Below, one piece after another: positions 23,601 through 36,097 of a stretch of 64,000 nt of DNA. This DNA is from Hypoxylon rubiginosum (Eukaryota; Ascomycota; Sordariomycetes; Xylariales; Hypoxylaceae), in the NCBI GenBank assembly GCA_902806565.1, contig CADCXA010000016.1, positions 1,302,001 through 1,366,000 on the forward strand, given 5' to 3'. The notes beneath the pieces were generated by a model that was not told where the DNA came from, ran no database searches, and saw only the letters and a list, made by a program, of their open reading frames with translations. The stretch's first letter is position 1. The number at the start of each line of letters is the position of its first letter. A program made the translations under genes and the position numbers.

Positions 23601-24950
23601 ACCAAGGATGTCGACTATCTTTGCCTATGTGCGAAAGGACATACGTTGCATGAGGGTAGCGCGAAGCCGTGTGGTTCGAAATTCGAGCAGAAAGCGATGG
23701 AACGATGGCTTTGGGGTATTTTTGAACTGATGGAAGCATTTGCTACGGAATCGTATATAGCGCCGTGGTCGCGACAAAGACACGTCTCCTTAACCTTAAC
23801 GGAGAGTTTGGACGAAAGCATTATATACTGACGTTGCCGTTGAGGGCCTTGTCCGAAGTGGGGCTGATCGCCGCGGATTTGCTAGAGCTTAGTCGATCGA
23901 GGGTTTGCGCGCGCAACGAGATGCTATGCAATGCGGGGCATTGTGAATATTGGAACAATCGTGCCGGATCCTCAGTAGGTTCCGTAGAGAGACTCCCGTT
24001 TGTTCTAGCCACGATCGAAATGGTTTGTTGCTTTTTTGCTTGTCAAGGAAGAGAGCTTGGGGTTGATGACGCAGCTTCGATTCGGGGTTTAGGATCCGAG
24101 GGGGGAATTTGTGCAGTCAGTTCCAGCTACGGTTTACCCTTCCTTGCAGCTAGCTGAAAGACCAACTACAAGAAAAGGTTTCCACGGCTTGCAAGGCCTC
24201 CAGGTTGGAGATGTGCTTGATACTCGGAGCCTCGGGAAGAGTTCGAATGCTAAGGAGCACCAATGTGCACGAGTATATATATAGTAGAGAAAGTGCGCAC
24301 TTACTTTTAGACACCGAACAAGACTTTTTTGGATCCGAGCAAAAGCAGCAGATAGAGCGCCGTCACGAAACGCCAGTTAAGACCCGAGGGCACCAAAGGA
24401 CGTCCGATCTTCGTTAGAAAAAAAGACAAGGTTTATTCCTTTTAGACTCCTGAGATCGAATTGCGCCGCAACAAAATATTGGGGGGAATCGTGATAATGG
24501 GAAATAAAACCCGCAGGAGACGGTTGCGACGTTTAATGGGCAAAAAGTATGCGATACCGAGCAGGCCGCGCGCGCAGGCAGAGAAAGGGATTTTGCTAAA
24601 CGCACGCACCAACGAATTCACGTAGCAGGCGAGAAGAGAGGATCACACTCGCACTCGGGGGGGGCAAGGGAGGTTAATTAGGGTTGGAGCGAAGAGAGAG
24701 GAAGAGAAGGGAAAAAAAGAGTGTGAGGGCGGAGAGTTTGTAGAAGAGAGAGAGCGAAGAAGGAGAATTAAAAACAGCAAGCAAGAAACACAAAAGCAGA
24801 CAACGATAGTGCTGGTTTGGTTTGCGTGTAGTGTGGATGTGCGTGAGTGGGAAAAGATGGAATTGGATTGGGTTGGGGCCCTCGGGTGGAGGAGAGAGGA
24901 GACGTGCGACGGAGCTATGGCCGCCATCAACTTGCCAAAGTTACCAAAGT
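20693..24950 (-). promoter_or_regulatory. Probable long, intron-containing 5' leader and promoter of the RRM gene
   Basis: Reading the minus strand, 24930-24600 is strongly pyrimidine-rich (runs of CT, CTCT and TTTTTTTCCC), as in fungal transcription-start regions. No gene on that strand is found until the RRM start at 20692. GTAAGT donors on the minus strand occur near 24302, 22913 and 21138, and CACAG lies directly before the RRM start codon. The simplest reading is a leader of up to about 4 kb with spliced introns. The plus strand has no supported gene here. An independent non-coding transcript cannot be excluded. Confidence 0.35.
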
Positions 24951-27900
24951 GGAGTTAACCGGTACCCAGAACTCAAGGCGCGACTACGAATTCGAACTTA
25001 AAAAAGAGACGAAAAAAAAACCCCCCTTCTGTGGGTGCCGCTAAAAAGAACAAGAACTGCCTAACTAGCTTGTATTTAGCAATGCCGACTAGAACAGCAA
25101 CGGCGTGGTCTTGTTCTAGCGCATTCTACTGTGTACATATATTATTACATATATACCTGTATGTTGTATGATATATGTATGTAAATAGACGGTACCTAGC
25201 GATACCGAAAGATCCCATACTGCGAGGCCTTGTCCGACTGCGGTATTGGTATTTCCATTGTTCACGATACCATTCGGTACCTAACACTACCCCGGCAGCC
25301 AGGTTTAGGTACAACCTTTACATGCCTCATACCTGCAAAACGGAGCGCACAAGCGCTGAAGCAGTGAGCGCTAGAGATTTAGCAGTCTGACAACTTCAAA
25401 CCCCCAGATGGATGCCGTATGTAAGCCATTGGCCATGTATGTAACATGTAGCTAAAATGTTATGTACGTAATTGCTCTTCAACCCATCGAATTGATTTTA
25501 CGAAATGACGTGCAACATGTATCCGGAGACCACATATCAGAAAGAAATACGGCTGGCAAAAATAAACATTTCGTGCATTAGAATCCAGAGGGAGAAGGCA
25601 GGAAGATGAGTCTATCTATAAATAAATAAAATCAAAACATTTCATATTACCTATCACCTACATGATAGGCCACCTAATTCCTCGGTTGCTTGTCATCAGC
25701 TTGCATCGATGGAGCCATACAAGGAGGTATGTACGTAGGACTCCATGTGATGGAAGCTTCCGAACATAATACTAATGTAAGTGAGTGAGGTCAGTGTCCC
25801 CCACGGTAGCAAGTACGTAATAGTACCGTGGAATACATCTTAATAGTTAGCGAAACAGAATCTTCAGCTGACATGCATGTGCAAGGTGGGTTTAAGGTAG
25901 TTGCCGTCACCTCTAAACCGTATCTCTGTAGGTTAAATATGCCGGCTCGCAAAGTTCGTGATGTCCGTCAAAAAGATATTAAAGTTGGAATATTGCGAAG
26001 GTAAAACATTACTATAGTTTACGCACGTGAATATAAGAGTATGTACATTTAGAACATAGACGAACTTGTCTATCCGCCGGGGAGGGAAGGGGGAATCTAC
26101 TATTAACAATATATTGCGCCTCCTCAATACGACGATCCGCTCGCACCCAATTTCGAAGGGGCACTATCAAAGAAAAGCCCTAGCTCTAAACACATCAAGC
26201 AAGCCCCAGAATTTAACTTCGAATATGCCAACACTCCGTGCTTCGTTTCCGCCGAGGAATACGGAATATGACGCCGTGATTCTGTTTGTTTCCGAATATT
26301 TCTACCGTACATACCTACGGAAAACATAGGTCTGCTGTTCGTAAAGAAAGCTTGCTGGATCTACCCCGTCTGTTGCGGCATCTACAATTCGACGTTTCTC
26401 CGTAAGTCTCACTATGAAACACGGTTCTCCAGTTCGAAGCAGCATGCAATTTCTTTCCCAAGGCATGTAACCTATGGCATGTCTTAATCCGGTTCTTCAA
26501 TACCTACGATGTCTGTTGCACCCAGGCTAGGTACCAGGGCAGTCCCAAGGAGCGGTAGGAAAATAGCAGGTCCATTTACTTAAAGATACCGAGCCACGAA
26601 CGAAGCCAGCAAACACCCAACGAATACCTACCTCTAAGTACCTACTGCCTTACAGCGTAGTGGATAGGTAGAAATTCTCAGTTCGGTATCTACCTAGGTA
26701 CTAATCGTGGTGAGCAAATGAGTATAGCTTCGGGTTCTACCGGTGCTACGATGCCAACCTACCTGGGTACTCAGGCCAACATTTTTTTAAACCAGTCTCC
26801 CTCTCCCCTTTGTATCGGCATTCGGAAACCACCCGCAAACGACTTAAGATTGGTTGTGCGACGGCACGACAGCACGTGTGTGCGAGGGGGATGGCCGTAA
26901 AATCTGGGACCAGATCTCGAATCACAAAATAGCTCCCACCCCCGGGAAATGCGACGATCTGCATGACCCCTGTCTAGCTGGGCGGCCTGATTGCAGATTG
27001 CCCAAATGACGAGCATTATAGAGTACAGTACCGCTTCTGACAAGTGGACAGTGTAGCGGTAGCGCGTGTCTAGAGCTATGTAGATGTAGGTACATCATGT
27101 ACCTAGTATAGCTCATACATATATGTATCAACTTCTCTTTATTTCATTAGTACTGCCACAATTTCACCGGCCAATCAGATACTTAGAATCGCCCCGCACT
27201 TTTCGACCTTTTCCTTTGCGGTTTTATTGTTATAGGGTTTATAAAGGTGCAAATAGTATCAAAAGGTCACGCAAAACGAGCTCTATTTAGCTATACCAAT
27301 TATTATTGTTTTTAAGCGGTGGTGGAATAGATTAATTGATTTTACAAAGAATTCAAAGGATGTGCGTTGAGGTGTGGCTAGCTAATCAGAGCTTTTGAAG
27401 CTCAGACTTATCTGTGGCGTAAAGGAAGCCCCCCCCCCTTTCCCCGGCCGAAGGACGGGTCACGCAGCTAGTTCCATATACATGAAATAAACGTGTGAAG
27501 AAAGAAACATCTTAGGTAGTGGACTTTGGATTGTATATAGTGTATATAATGCAAGTAAACTTTATTCATGTTTATTTATTTTTTAATGCCTTGCATAAAA
27601 GATAACTGGACGTGTTGGCGTGTCTGGCGATGGAGTAGAGTAACTTTACGATACAAGTATGTATATGTTCCATAAATTAGGGGGTGTTGGTAGGGGGTCT
27701 TTCTATCGACTCGCTCTGTTTAGACTAGCAAACTTTTTCTTGTTGATTTCCTGCCTTGCAAGCAATTACGCGCATACGACTATCCACCTGGCCCGCGATC
27801 TTGATCCAAACTGTCTATTATTTTCTTCTTCTTGTTTGGGTCGAGATCTGTGCTCACCACGGACACGTCTTGCCCGTATTATTAAACAGAACTGCAAGGT

Positions 27901-29467
27901 ACAACAAGACTTAACCTTTTTTATGTATGCTTTTTCGTATCCCTCAAAGCCATCGATGCTAGGTATACATTCTTTTGGATATACCCAAGTAACATATCGT
28001 AATTGCAGAGAAGCATGCCTGCAGAATTTCCACGCCATAGCCTCAATTGGCGCCGAGAGGAACCTGCCCACGTTTTGTGGGTGCACTAGGCTATAAAAAC
28101 TGGCGAAACCCGGCTCCGTTTGTTAGACGGTTCTCCCGGCCTTCCGAGCTTCTGCTTAGCCCGTCTGTTTGGAGGTAGCCCGGACTGAGATCGATGAATG
28201 ACGAACGAATCGCACAGGCTCTAGCTAGCTCTGCAATGGGGAATAATATCATCCCCCCTTCTACCTACGTACCTAGCTCCGCCTTACTCGTGTGATGGGG
28301 GAGTCCCAACTCTATCCATCGATACAAGTTCGCCAATTTCATCAAGAAATAGCCTGCCTGCCAGGCAAGTCCATGTAGACCAGCTAGTCCAACTTCGGGT
28401 TTCTTTTAATACATAAGGTATATCTCTATTCCGTACCGACACTAACTAAGGTTCTGTCATGAATTGTAATGTTTAAAGATAATGTATAAAGAAGGTTCAG
28501 GCCGAACTCGGTACTATTCCAAGGTTCTATACCCGGAACCTTAAAGACCATATTCGGACTTCAGGTGTATACTTAGGTACATATGTACCTTGGAGACGTC
28601 GAGGGGTTGAAGCAGTAGACCAAGATTTTAAATACCTACATGTATGTGTATATAGTAGTATGGCGTTGTCAAGTAGATACACTACGAGCATCTCAGTGAT
28701 TATCTGGGTAAGTTGGATATTATATGGAGATGTCTCCAAGTACAGAAGAAATAAATATCAGTCTCGGCAGGAAATCCACATCTCACGAGCCGGATATAAA
28801 TCTATGTGAATTACCTAGGTAATCGAGGTGCTGCTATCAGTCCATGGCTTGTTCATGTCATTTCATACCTATCCTATACTGCCCACAAAGAAGCTACCAG
28901 TTTCACCAGGGCGACAATAATTCTTCAATAACAGCTAATTTCAGTACACAGTACAATTCAGAACCTCAAGTGCGAAACCGGTAGGGAGCATGCGCTTGCG
29001 CACTCAGGTAGCAAAGGACAAAAATTGAAGGCATTGTAAAAGAAAGTCGTAGCGACGATTTGGTGAGATGTGGTTAACGCGGGTAGTCCGCTGTAACATA
29101 GCGGGCTTAGTGGGCGGCTACAGTTCCAATAAAATGAGCCACATGTGGCCGTGTTTTTTGATGATGTGGAATGTTAATGTAAGCACCGCCACTTTCTACC
29201 TGCTTCTACCTATTGATTTGTTGACGTGCGCATCTTGCTGGCTAACGAGCAACAACTGCTGAACTGAAATGGAAAGCTGCAATTTAGCGCAATGAAAGTA
29301 GACTCGCAAGGTACCTAGGTAATCTCTCATTTAGAGAATGATTCGGACTTCAGACTACATGTAATAGGACTGACAGTCCTCACCAATATCAGCGGCAGCA
29401 ACGAGCACTCGTCCATTTGCGACCACTGATCCACCATAGTTGAGCCCGCATGCGATATTGATGCACA
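24951..29467. other. Gene-free spacer rich in TACCTAGGTA-type palindromes
   Basis: No gene is recognised in about 4.5 kb. Open frames on both strands are short and without domains; the longest (27659-28096, +) shows only a chance hydrophobic stretch. Palindromic tracts of the TAGGTACC family occur near 26625-26705, 28260-28275, 28565-28590 and 28813. The right end is the Ecm29 promoter. Confidence 0.4.
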
Positions 29468-32400
29468 ATGGCTTCGGCTTCAGCTTCACCTAGCGAAGGA
29501 GCAGAGCTCAAGCTCATATCATCGATACGCTACAAATTTGCCAGCGTTTCCGGTGACGAGAAGAAGCTTACTGATGCGCTTCGTTCTCAGCTTGTGCCCC
29601 TCCTCGGTAGGGCAGGGAGTCAGCACAAGGCTGTCCGAGACGCTGTATGAAATCAATTTCTATATATCTCCGCTATGAACCATGCTAAATTGATGTGGCA
29701 GGCCTTCCAAGCATTCATCAGTGTCAACAACTTCATCAAACCCGTGGGGTATGTGTTGCACTTTTCGGATAACTCTATCTTGCCTTTCGCTAACCTGATT
29801 GCAAGCGTTGTACTACCTGTTGCGGCTCTTGTAGACCAGTACAAAAAGACAAATTCGCCCATGGTCAAGCAACTAGACTTGGGTCTTATCAAACAGGGCA
29901 TTCTTAGACTGGACGAACTGAAACGCCGAGAGCTTGTCCCAGATGTCCTTCGAGGAATCTCCAAAGAAACCAGTCCATCCAGCTCGGCTGGATTTTTTAA
30001 CATTTTCTTACGCTTACTCTCGAGTATCAAGATACCGGGACGAGGAAGTAAGGAAGACGTTGCGCTCCGAGAAAGCGTCGGTCTCTCAGATTCGGCGGAT
30101 GCCAGCTATGTCGCACGCTGGCTTGGCAAACTCTTCCTCTTGCGACAGGACTTGGCCCTGGCAGCGGGAGAAGAGCTCGAAAAGATGCTCCTTGTCTCAC
30201 CGTCGGGCCTCTCCCGCGAGGATGTTGCTTTCCTCACTAACAACAACCCTACCTCCTGGAAGCCCGGCAATCCAACTAGCCTGAGCTTACCTGAATGCAA
30301 AACTAAGGCTGTCAACATCTTGGCCACCGGTGCATTCACAGATGAGGAACGATACATACCAGCAATCTGCGCCGCTGGTTCCGCAGATTCACGAATCACG
30401 TCAATAGCTGATGACGTCCTCAAGCGGTCGAGTGTCGATCTAGAAAATAAAGGGGTGGTTCAATCGTTATACGACGCGCACAGAACCTTTCCAGTTGCCC
30501 AGCGAATCCAAATCCTAAGAATTCTCTCTAGATCAGCGACTGCGTGCAGTTTCGAGAACGAGGTTGTAGAAGCTATTAAGCAGGACTTCGATCTCGTTTC
30601 TGGTGGCAATGCGTCCGTCCTCGGCCTCGAAGCGTTACGTCTACACAAGGCATTGCTTACATTTTTAAGCAGCATTGCCAGGAACAGTATTGTCTCCGCC
30701 AACACTACTCCTAGCATGCGCCCAACCCTCGTCTTTATTCTAAAGGACTACATCCTAGCGCAGGGGTGGCCTGCACCGGAATCCAAAGGAAGTCAATCAC
30801 AATTTCAAGAAGAGCAGAGAATACGAGGTAATGCTTATGAAACTATCGGCATATTAGCAGGCAAGGGTTGTCATTTTGAGCCCAAAGCAAAGATTTTACT
30901 TCTAAGGTGGTTACTTCAGTCGTTCATGCTCGACCCGACTCCGAATATCGCAATACACATCGAAAGTGCTATGTCAAACATGATGAGCCTTTTCGGGCTT
31001 ATTACAGATACCTTGCCAGAGATCAAAGATCTGAAACTAATGCTCCTGGAACACATGGGGTTTTCAGAAGATAAATGTGAACGGTCAGTACGACACGTGG
31101 TAACGCGCTTTGCGAACAACTGCCTTCCGTATCACGACATCCATGCTCGGTGTCTTGACTTACTCGCCTTGTGCACCAAGTCTCAACGACAAGACGTGGC
31201 GGAAGAAGGCCGACGTGGACTCGATCCCTGGTGGGCTACCAAGCTACGTCCCAATGATGATGCCCTTGTTCTTCCAGACTGGACTAAATTGGTACACATG
31301 TTCTTTGGTGTTACCGAGGACCTCCCAGCAGAGGAATACGTTGTAAATAAGGCGTACATGCAACTACTGGATCCTCTTAAAAGCTCGTCCCCGACACCAG
31401 CACGCTACATCACCCAGATTCTTTTCTTGACAGCCATGAATGAGAATAAATTCGACATGGGTTGGGAGTCACAGTTAGAGATACGCCTACAGAATGATCT
31501 CGAGACTCGTGAGAACGTCAGGAAGTACCTTGCCAATACTGATTCGAAGGGCCCCCTTATACTTCTCAACGCAATTATCGACTGTGTTCCGAAGGGAAAT
31601 CATCCCGACCCTAATCCTGAAGAATGGCTCAAGTGTCTCACAGAGATCTTGTCATTCGCCCCTCCGACACAGATCATAAAACCTGTTGCTTCCAGGACAT
31701 CATCACTGATGCCTATGGTCTGCTGGGATGACCCGAAGTTGAGACAATTGGCATCAAAAGCTTTCGGTATAATGGCGCCGTGGTGTAACGAAGCCCCCGC
31801 CCTTACTGGGCAAATGTTACAGTCCATAAAGGAAGTGCCAGCAGAAGCTGTCGCCCGAAGCGCAGTATACCAAGGCTACCTTGCCTGCCTAGGCAGCTAC
31901 TATTCCCGAGCTACTTACTACAACTCCTCCTACGCTCACAATCCATCTGATATTGTTCAGTTTGTCTACGATAAATTCAAGGCCGCATTGCAGGAGGGAG
32001 GCTCGGAATTGGAAGCCACCGCCATGGAGTCTATTGCTCAGCTGTGGACTGCAAACCTTCAGTTCCCTCGAGATACGAATGACTTGACAGAAACCATAGG
32101 CCTCCTTTCTAAACTCTCAGATCGAGGACAAGAAAAGGCGATCTGGGCTCTGGGGAGGCTCGCCATTCCTTCATTGGCCGATGAGTTGGATGGCGAGGCG
32201 GACCCTGTTGGAATGATCCTGCAAAAACTATTTGAATTGTCAGAAACGAAAAGAACAGAGGTTCTTTTTGCAGCGGGAGAGGCAATCGCATCTGCGATAG
32301 CACGTTGGGATTCTAAGGCTGTACAACTCAGTCTGGATGTCGAACCCAGCGAAGCTGAGAGATACAAACTCGTTAACAAACTTGGCAAAAGATCTTCCAA

Positions 32401-35068
32401 GATCAATGCCACACTCGATAAGCTCATCGGTGACTGCAAGGCTACCAAACCGTCCCTTTTGAAAGCTTCTGGCATATGGCTTTTCTGCGTTATTCAATAC
32501 TGTTCGGATCTACCTGAGGTCCAATCTCGTCTACGCGAGTGCCAAGATGCCTTTATGCGTTTACTCACAGCTCGTGATGAACTTGTGCAGGAAACGTCGT
32601 CGCGTGGCCTTGCGTTAGTATACGAAAAGGGCGACCCGTCGCTGAAGGGTGATCTCGTGAGGGATCTGGTGGCAAGTTTCACTGGGAATAAAACACAGCT
32701 GAAGGTTGATGAAGACACAGAGCTTTTTGACGCAGGCGCTCTGCCAACAGGTGAAGGCAAATACGTCACCTCGTACAAAGACATAGTGAGCCTCGCCAAC
32801 GAGGTTGGTGACCAGAGTCTCGTCTACAAATTTATGTCGTTGGCCACAAACGCCGCGACGTGGACTGCTCGTTCCGCATTCGGCCGATTCGGGTTGAGTA
32901 ATATCTTATCCGACGCAGAGCTGGATCCCAAAATCTATCCGAAACTATACCGGTACAGGTTTGATCCAAACCCTAACGTGCGAAGGTCGATGGACGATAT
33001 CTGGAAAGCAGTGGTCAAAGATCAAAATGCCGTACTAGACAAATACTTCGATGCTATCATGGACGAGCTTTTAAAAAGTACGTTGGACGGAAGAGAGTGG
33101 CGTGTGCGGGAGGCAAGCTGCGCGGCGATCGCCGACCTTACCTACGGGCAGTCATTTGAAAAGTACGAAAAATACTACACGGATATCTGGAGAGTAACCC
33201 TGAGGGTCTTAGATGACCAGAAGAGCTCGGTTAGAGCTGCCGCGGAGAAGCTGTGTATGGGGTTGTCGAAAACTCTCGTCACACGGCTCCAGGAACACAA
33301 CTCTTCCGCTTCCGCTAAAGCAATGATTGCTCAAGTTCTCCCGTTCTTGTTGTCAGATAGAGGTGTTGAAAACTCGGTTCAAGAAGTACAGGCTACGTCG
33401 ATCATCACAATTCTGGAGGTCGTCAAGAACGGAGGCGATGCACTGAAATCCTTCGTTCCGACTATCATCACCCATTTTCTTGGACTCCTTAGCACGCTCG
33501 AGCCTGGAGTTGTGAACTATTACTATCAGAGAGTAAGCGAGGAGAGCCGTGAATACCTGGACAAGCAACGAAGTAGTGCCGTTACGCAATCTCCCATGTT
33601 CGAATGCATTGTTAACTGTCTACCATTTGTCGATGAGGGCGTCATGAAAGAATTGGCTCCGCTACTGGTGTCAACTATTAAATCGGCTATTGGAATGCAG
33701 ACGAAGGTCGGCTGCTCTGAGGTACTCAGTACTCTAGCTCTCCGACACGCCATCCTTTTGCCGCCATATAATGCGACATTCCTCAAGACTATGGAAACAC
33801 AGATCCTCGATCGAAACCACGAGACGAACAAAGCTTACGCAAGAGCTTCTGCGTATCTGTTACGGTCGGCGGCTCCTGAGCCCCGAGATCGGTTCACTTC
33901 GAGACTCTTAGGCTTATACTTTGGGGCTGAAGATCCTACCAGACGACAGAAAATCGCCGACGCGGTCTTAGCCATAGCCAAAATCTCCCCGGATGTGTTT
34001 ACCGACCTAGAGGCTAGCCTCTTACCTCTCGCATATGTAGCAAAACACGATACTGATGATTATGTATCTGAGGAGTTCGAGGCCGTTTGGAGTCAGTACG
34101 CTGGAGGAAGTCATACTATCAAGCGCTTAATTGGCGAAATTACGGAGCTGATTTCGAAAGGCTTGGATAGCCCCAAGTGGGATCTCCAACACGGGGCTGC
34201 TTTGACAATGGCGTCTATGATCACGGCGCTCAGCAGCGGCGCTGGGAAAGTGGGCCAGTTTGCCGACGCAGATTTAGAGAGGATCTGGCCAGTACTAGAT
34301 CAGGCATTGTCGCTGAAGACATTCGAGGGCAAAGAGAAGCTGGTCGTCGCCTACCCCCTGTTTGTGCTCCATGGTAAGAAGCTATGGAGCACGAATTCGG
34401 CACTCGCAACCCAGATGAAGAAGATTGCCCTGCGTGAGGCGAAACGAAATAACGACGCTTACCGCCCTCATGCATTCCAAGCCCTTGCGGACTTTGCTGG
34501 TGCTCGAGAGGATCTGGACATGTATTCGGAGGTAGTCGGCCTCGTGTCGAAATACCTGGAACCTGAGATTGAAGCGCACAAAGTCACCGAGCTGGAGCGG
34601 AAGACGAGTGACGCAGCACTTAAGGCCTCTATGACATGTTACAACCGGAAAAAGATGCGAGACACTCCGTCCGTTGTCCTTGGTGACATAGCTACCACGG
34701 CTGAGGGAGCCAAGCAGGCCATCTCTCTTGCAAGGGACACGTGGTTTACGAGTGCAGCCGAGCTGATGAACCAGGCCGCAGCCTCGGAGGTCACGTCGGC
34801 AGAATCGACAGCTGGCGTAGTAGCTACCCGATGGTTCAGACTACTGGTAGCGGAGGAAGGAGTGATGCTCGAGAACCAGCGGTCAAGCAGGGCGAAAGCC
34901 CTAGGGGCGTTCGTGAGTGCATGGAAAAAGGGTGTCTTCGGGCCGGTTGGCGAACAAGGGTCTTTGCATGAGGAGATGGAACAGAAGCTCAAGGCGATGG
35001 CGGAGGCAGATCGGTCATTAGACGTGCAGAAGCTCCTGAACCAGGTCGTCCAACAGCTTGCCACCTAA
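29468..35068 (+). CDS. ecm29: Ecm29, proteasome-associated adaptor/scaffold
   Basis: Exons 29468-29644, 29702-29748 and 29806-35068, 1828 residues, close to yeast Ecm29 (about 1870). The protein is almost wholly HEAT-like helical repeats. The N-terminal segment (LKLISSIRYKFASV, then QLVPLLGRAGSQHKAVRDA) and the later HGAALTMASM and VREASCAAIADL repeat signatures match Ecm29. It ties the 19S regulatory particle to the 20S core, holds faulty 26S particles for quality control and links proteasomes to other cell machinery. Intron 2 (29749-29805, 57 nt) has a consensus GTATGT donor and GCTAAC branch but no stop and a length divisible by three. Skipping its removal would insert 19 residues; family alignment (IKPVG then VVLPVAALVDQYK) supports splicing. 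An out-of-frame ATG at 29461 lies seven bases before the start. A UBX-type Cdc48 adaptor follows on the same strand. Confidence 0.93.
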
Positions 35069-35531
35069 ATATGAGGCATAGGTAGTTGTTTGGTTTCGGG
35101 GAAGCTGCTGTACGTGGTATTCATTCTAGGTAGTCCTTCTCGGTGACTCTAGCATAGACTTTTCTAACGATTATACAATATCTAATATCTGCTTGTGCCT
35201 ATGTACCATGCACCTAGGCATTCATCACTATGTTGACTCGTAGCTAGAGACGTGACGCACGCTCTAGAGCTATGCTGCTTAGTAGGTACCTACCTATGTA
35301 TATGGCTTTCAAGCAGCCACAGGTACCTACCTGGCAGTCACGGTTAGGTACAGTCATAATGGATATATCCTACAAGGTACATATGTAGTCACCTAGCATA
35401 TCCAATGTACATACATGAATGTATTCTAGCAAGCAGTCATGTGTTTTTGTTTTCGGTAAACCTTACCATCACCTCCTTACCCCTTATATTAGCTAAGGTG
35501 CTTATGTCTAGAGGATAATCATCGGCAAAGA

Positions 35532-35573
35532 GATAAGGAGTAGATAAGGCAGATAAGGCAGATAGGCAGATAG
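35532..35573. promoter_or_regulatory. Cluster of GATA-factor core sites
   Basis: Three GATAAG cores (35532, 35543 and 35552) and two GATAG cores (35561 and 35569) lie within 42 bp, all in the same orientation, about 530 bp upstream of the UBX gene. Fungal GATA factors (nitrogen, light and iron regulators) bind HGATAR sites. Whether this cluster is functional or just a short tandem repeat of AGATAAGGC is not decided by sequence. Confidence 0.4.
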
Positions 35574-35664
35574 TAGGCTGGCTGAGTGGGATAAATAGTG
35601 GGGTGGTGTCCGGTATCTGGTGCTTCGGCCCCACAAGTATCGTTGTTGCGTCACAATAGCCGCC

Positions 35665-35703
35665 TTGTGAACCTTTCTTGTGAACCTTTCTTGTGAACCT
35701 TTC
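35665..35703. repeat. 13-bp direct triplication
   Basis: The unit TTGTGAACCTTTC occurs three times without change at 35665-35677, 35678-35690 and 35691-35703, in the upstream region of the UBX gene. Confidence 0.9.
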
Positions 35704-36097
35704 TCTATTGTACCACATCATTCTGCCACTGCCACTGTTCCAATACAACAAAAACAAATTCATTCTTTTCCTGTTTGCCTCGCCTTACCTTGATGACCAT
35801 GATTCCTCGAGCTGTTTCCCAATAAAGCTAGGTTACTGTTGTTTTGCCCAAGCAGAAACCGACTACTTAATCGGGCCCGCCGTGAATTCATCAATTCATA
35901 TTTCGTACACTTCGTACACTTCGGGCCGTTCAACTTCTCGTGACTTTCTCACGACCTAATATTCTCCCCGTACTTTGATAGGACCTTGACGCTCCTACTT
36001 ATCGAGCTCCAATACCTTCTCTACCGCAGCTTGTTTCCGACCGGCTCCCTGAAACAAAACAACCGTTTTGCCTCGGCTACAACGAGAGCCTCACAAG

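Larger units (their letters stand above)
35069..36097. other. Spacer with repeats and promoter of the UBX gene
   Basis: Contains GGTACCTACC-type palindromes (about 35284-35345), a GATA-site cluster and a 13-bp triplication (both listed separately), and then a pyrimidine-rich leader before the UBX gene at 36098. No coding exon is supported. Confidence 0.45.

Noticed and set aside
23279..24157. Overlapping plus-strand frames of about 97-130 codons
   Set aside because: No family features and no introns joining them. They lie in what looks like a minus-strand leader region.
24643..24930. 95-codon minus-strand frame with Ser/Phe/Leu-rich sequence
   Set aside because: It is the translation of a CT-rich leader tract. 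There is no domain and composition explains it.
27659..28096. 145-codon plus-strand frame with a hydrophobic start and late cysteines, first thought to be a small secreted WSC-like protein
   Set aside because: The spacing of cysteines does not fit WSC, there is no clear cleavage site, and the opposite strand is equally open.
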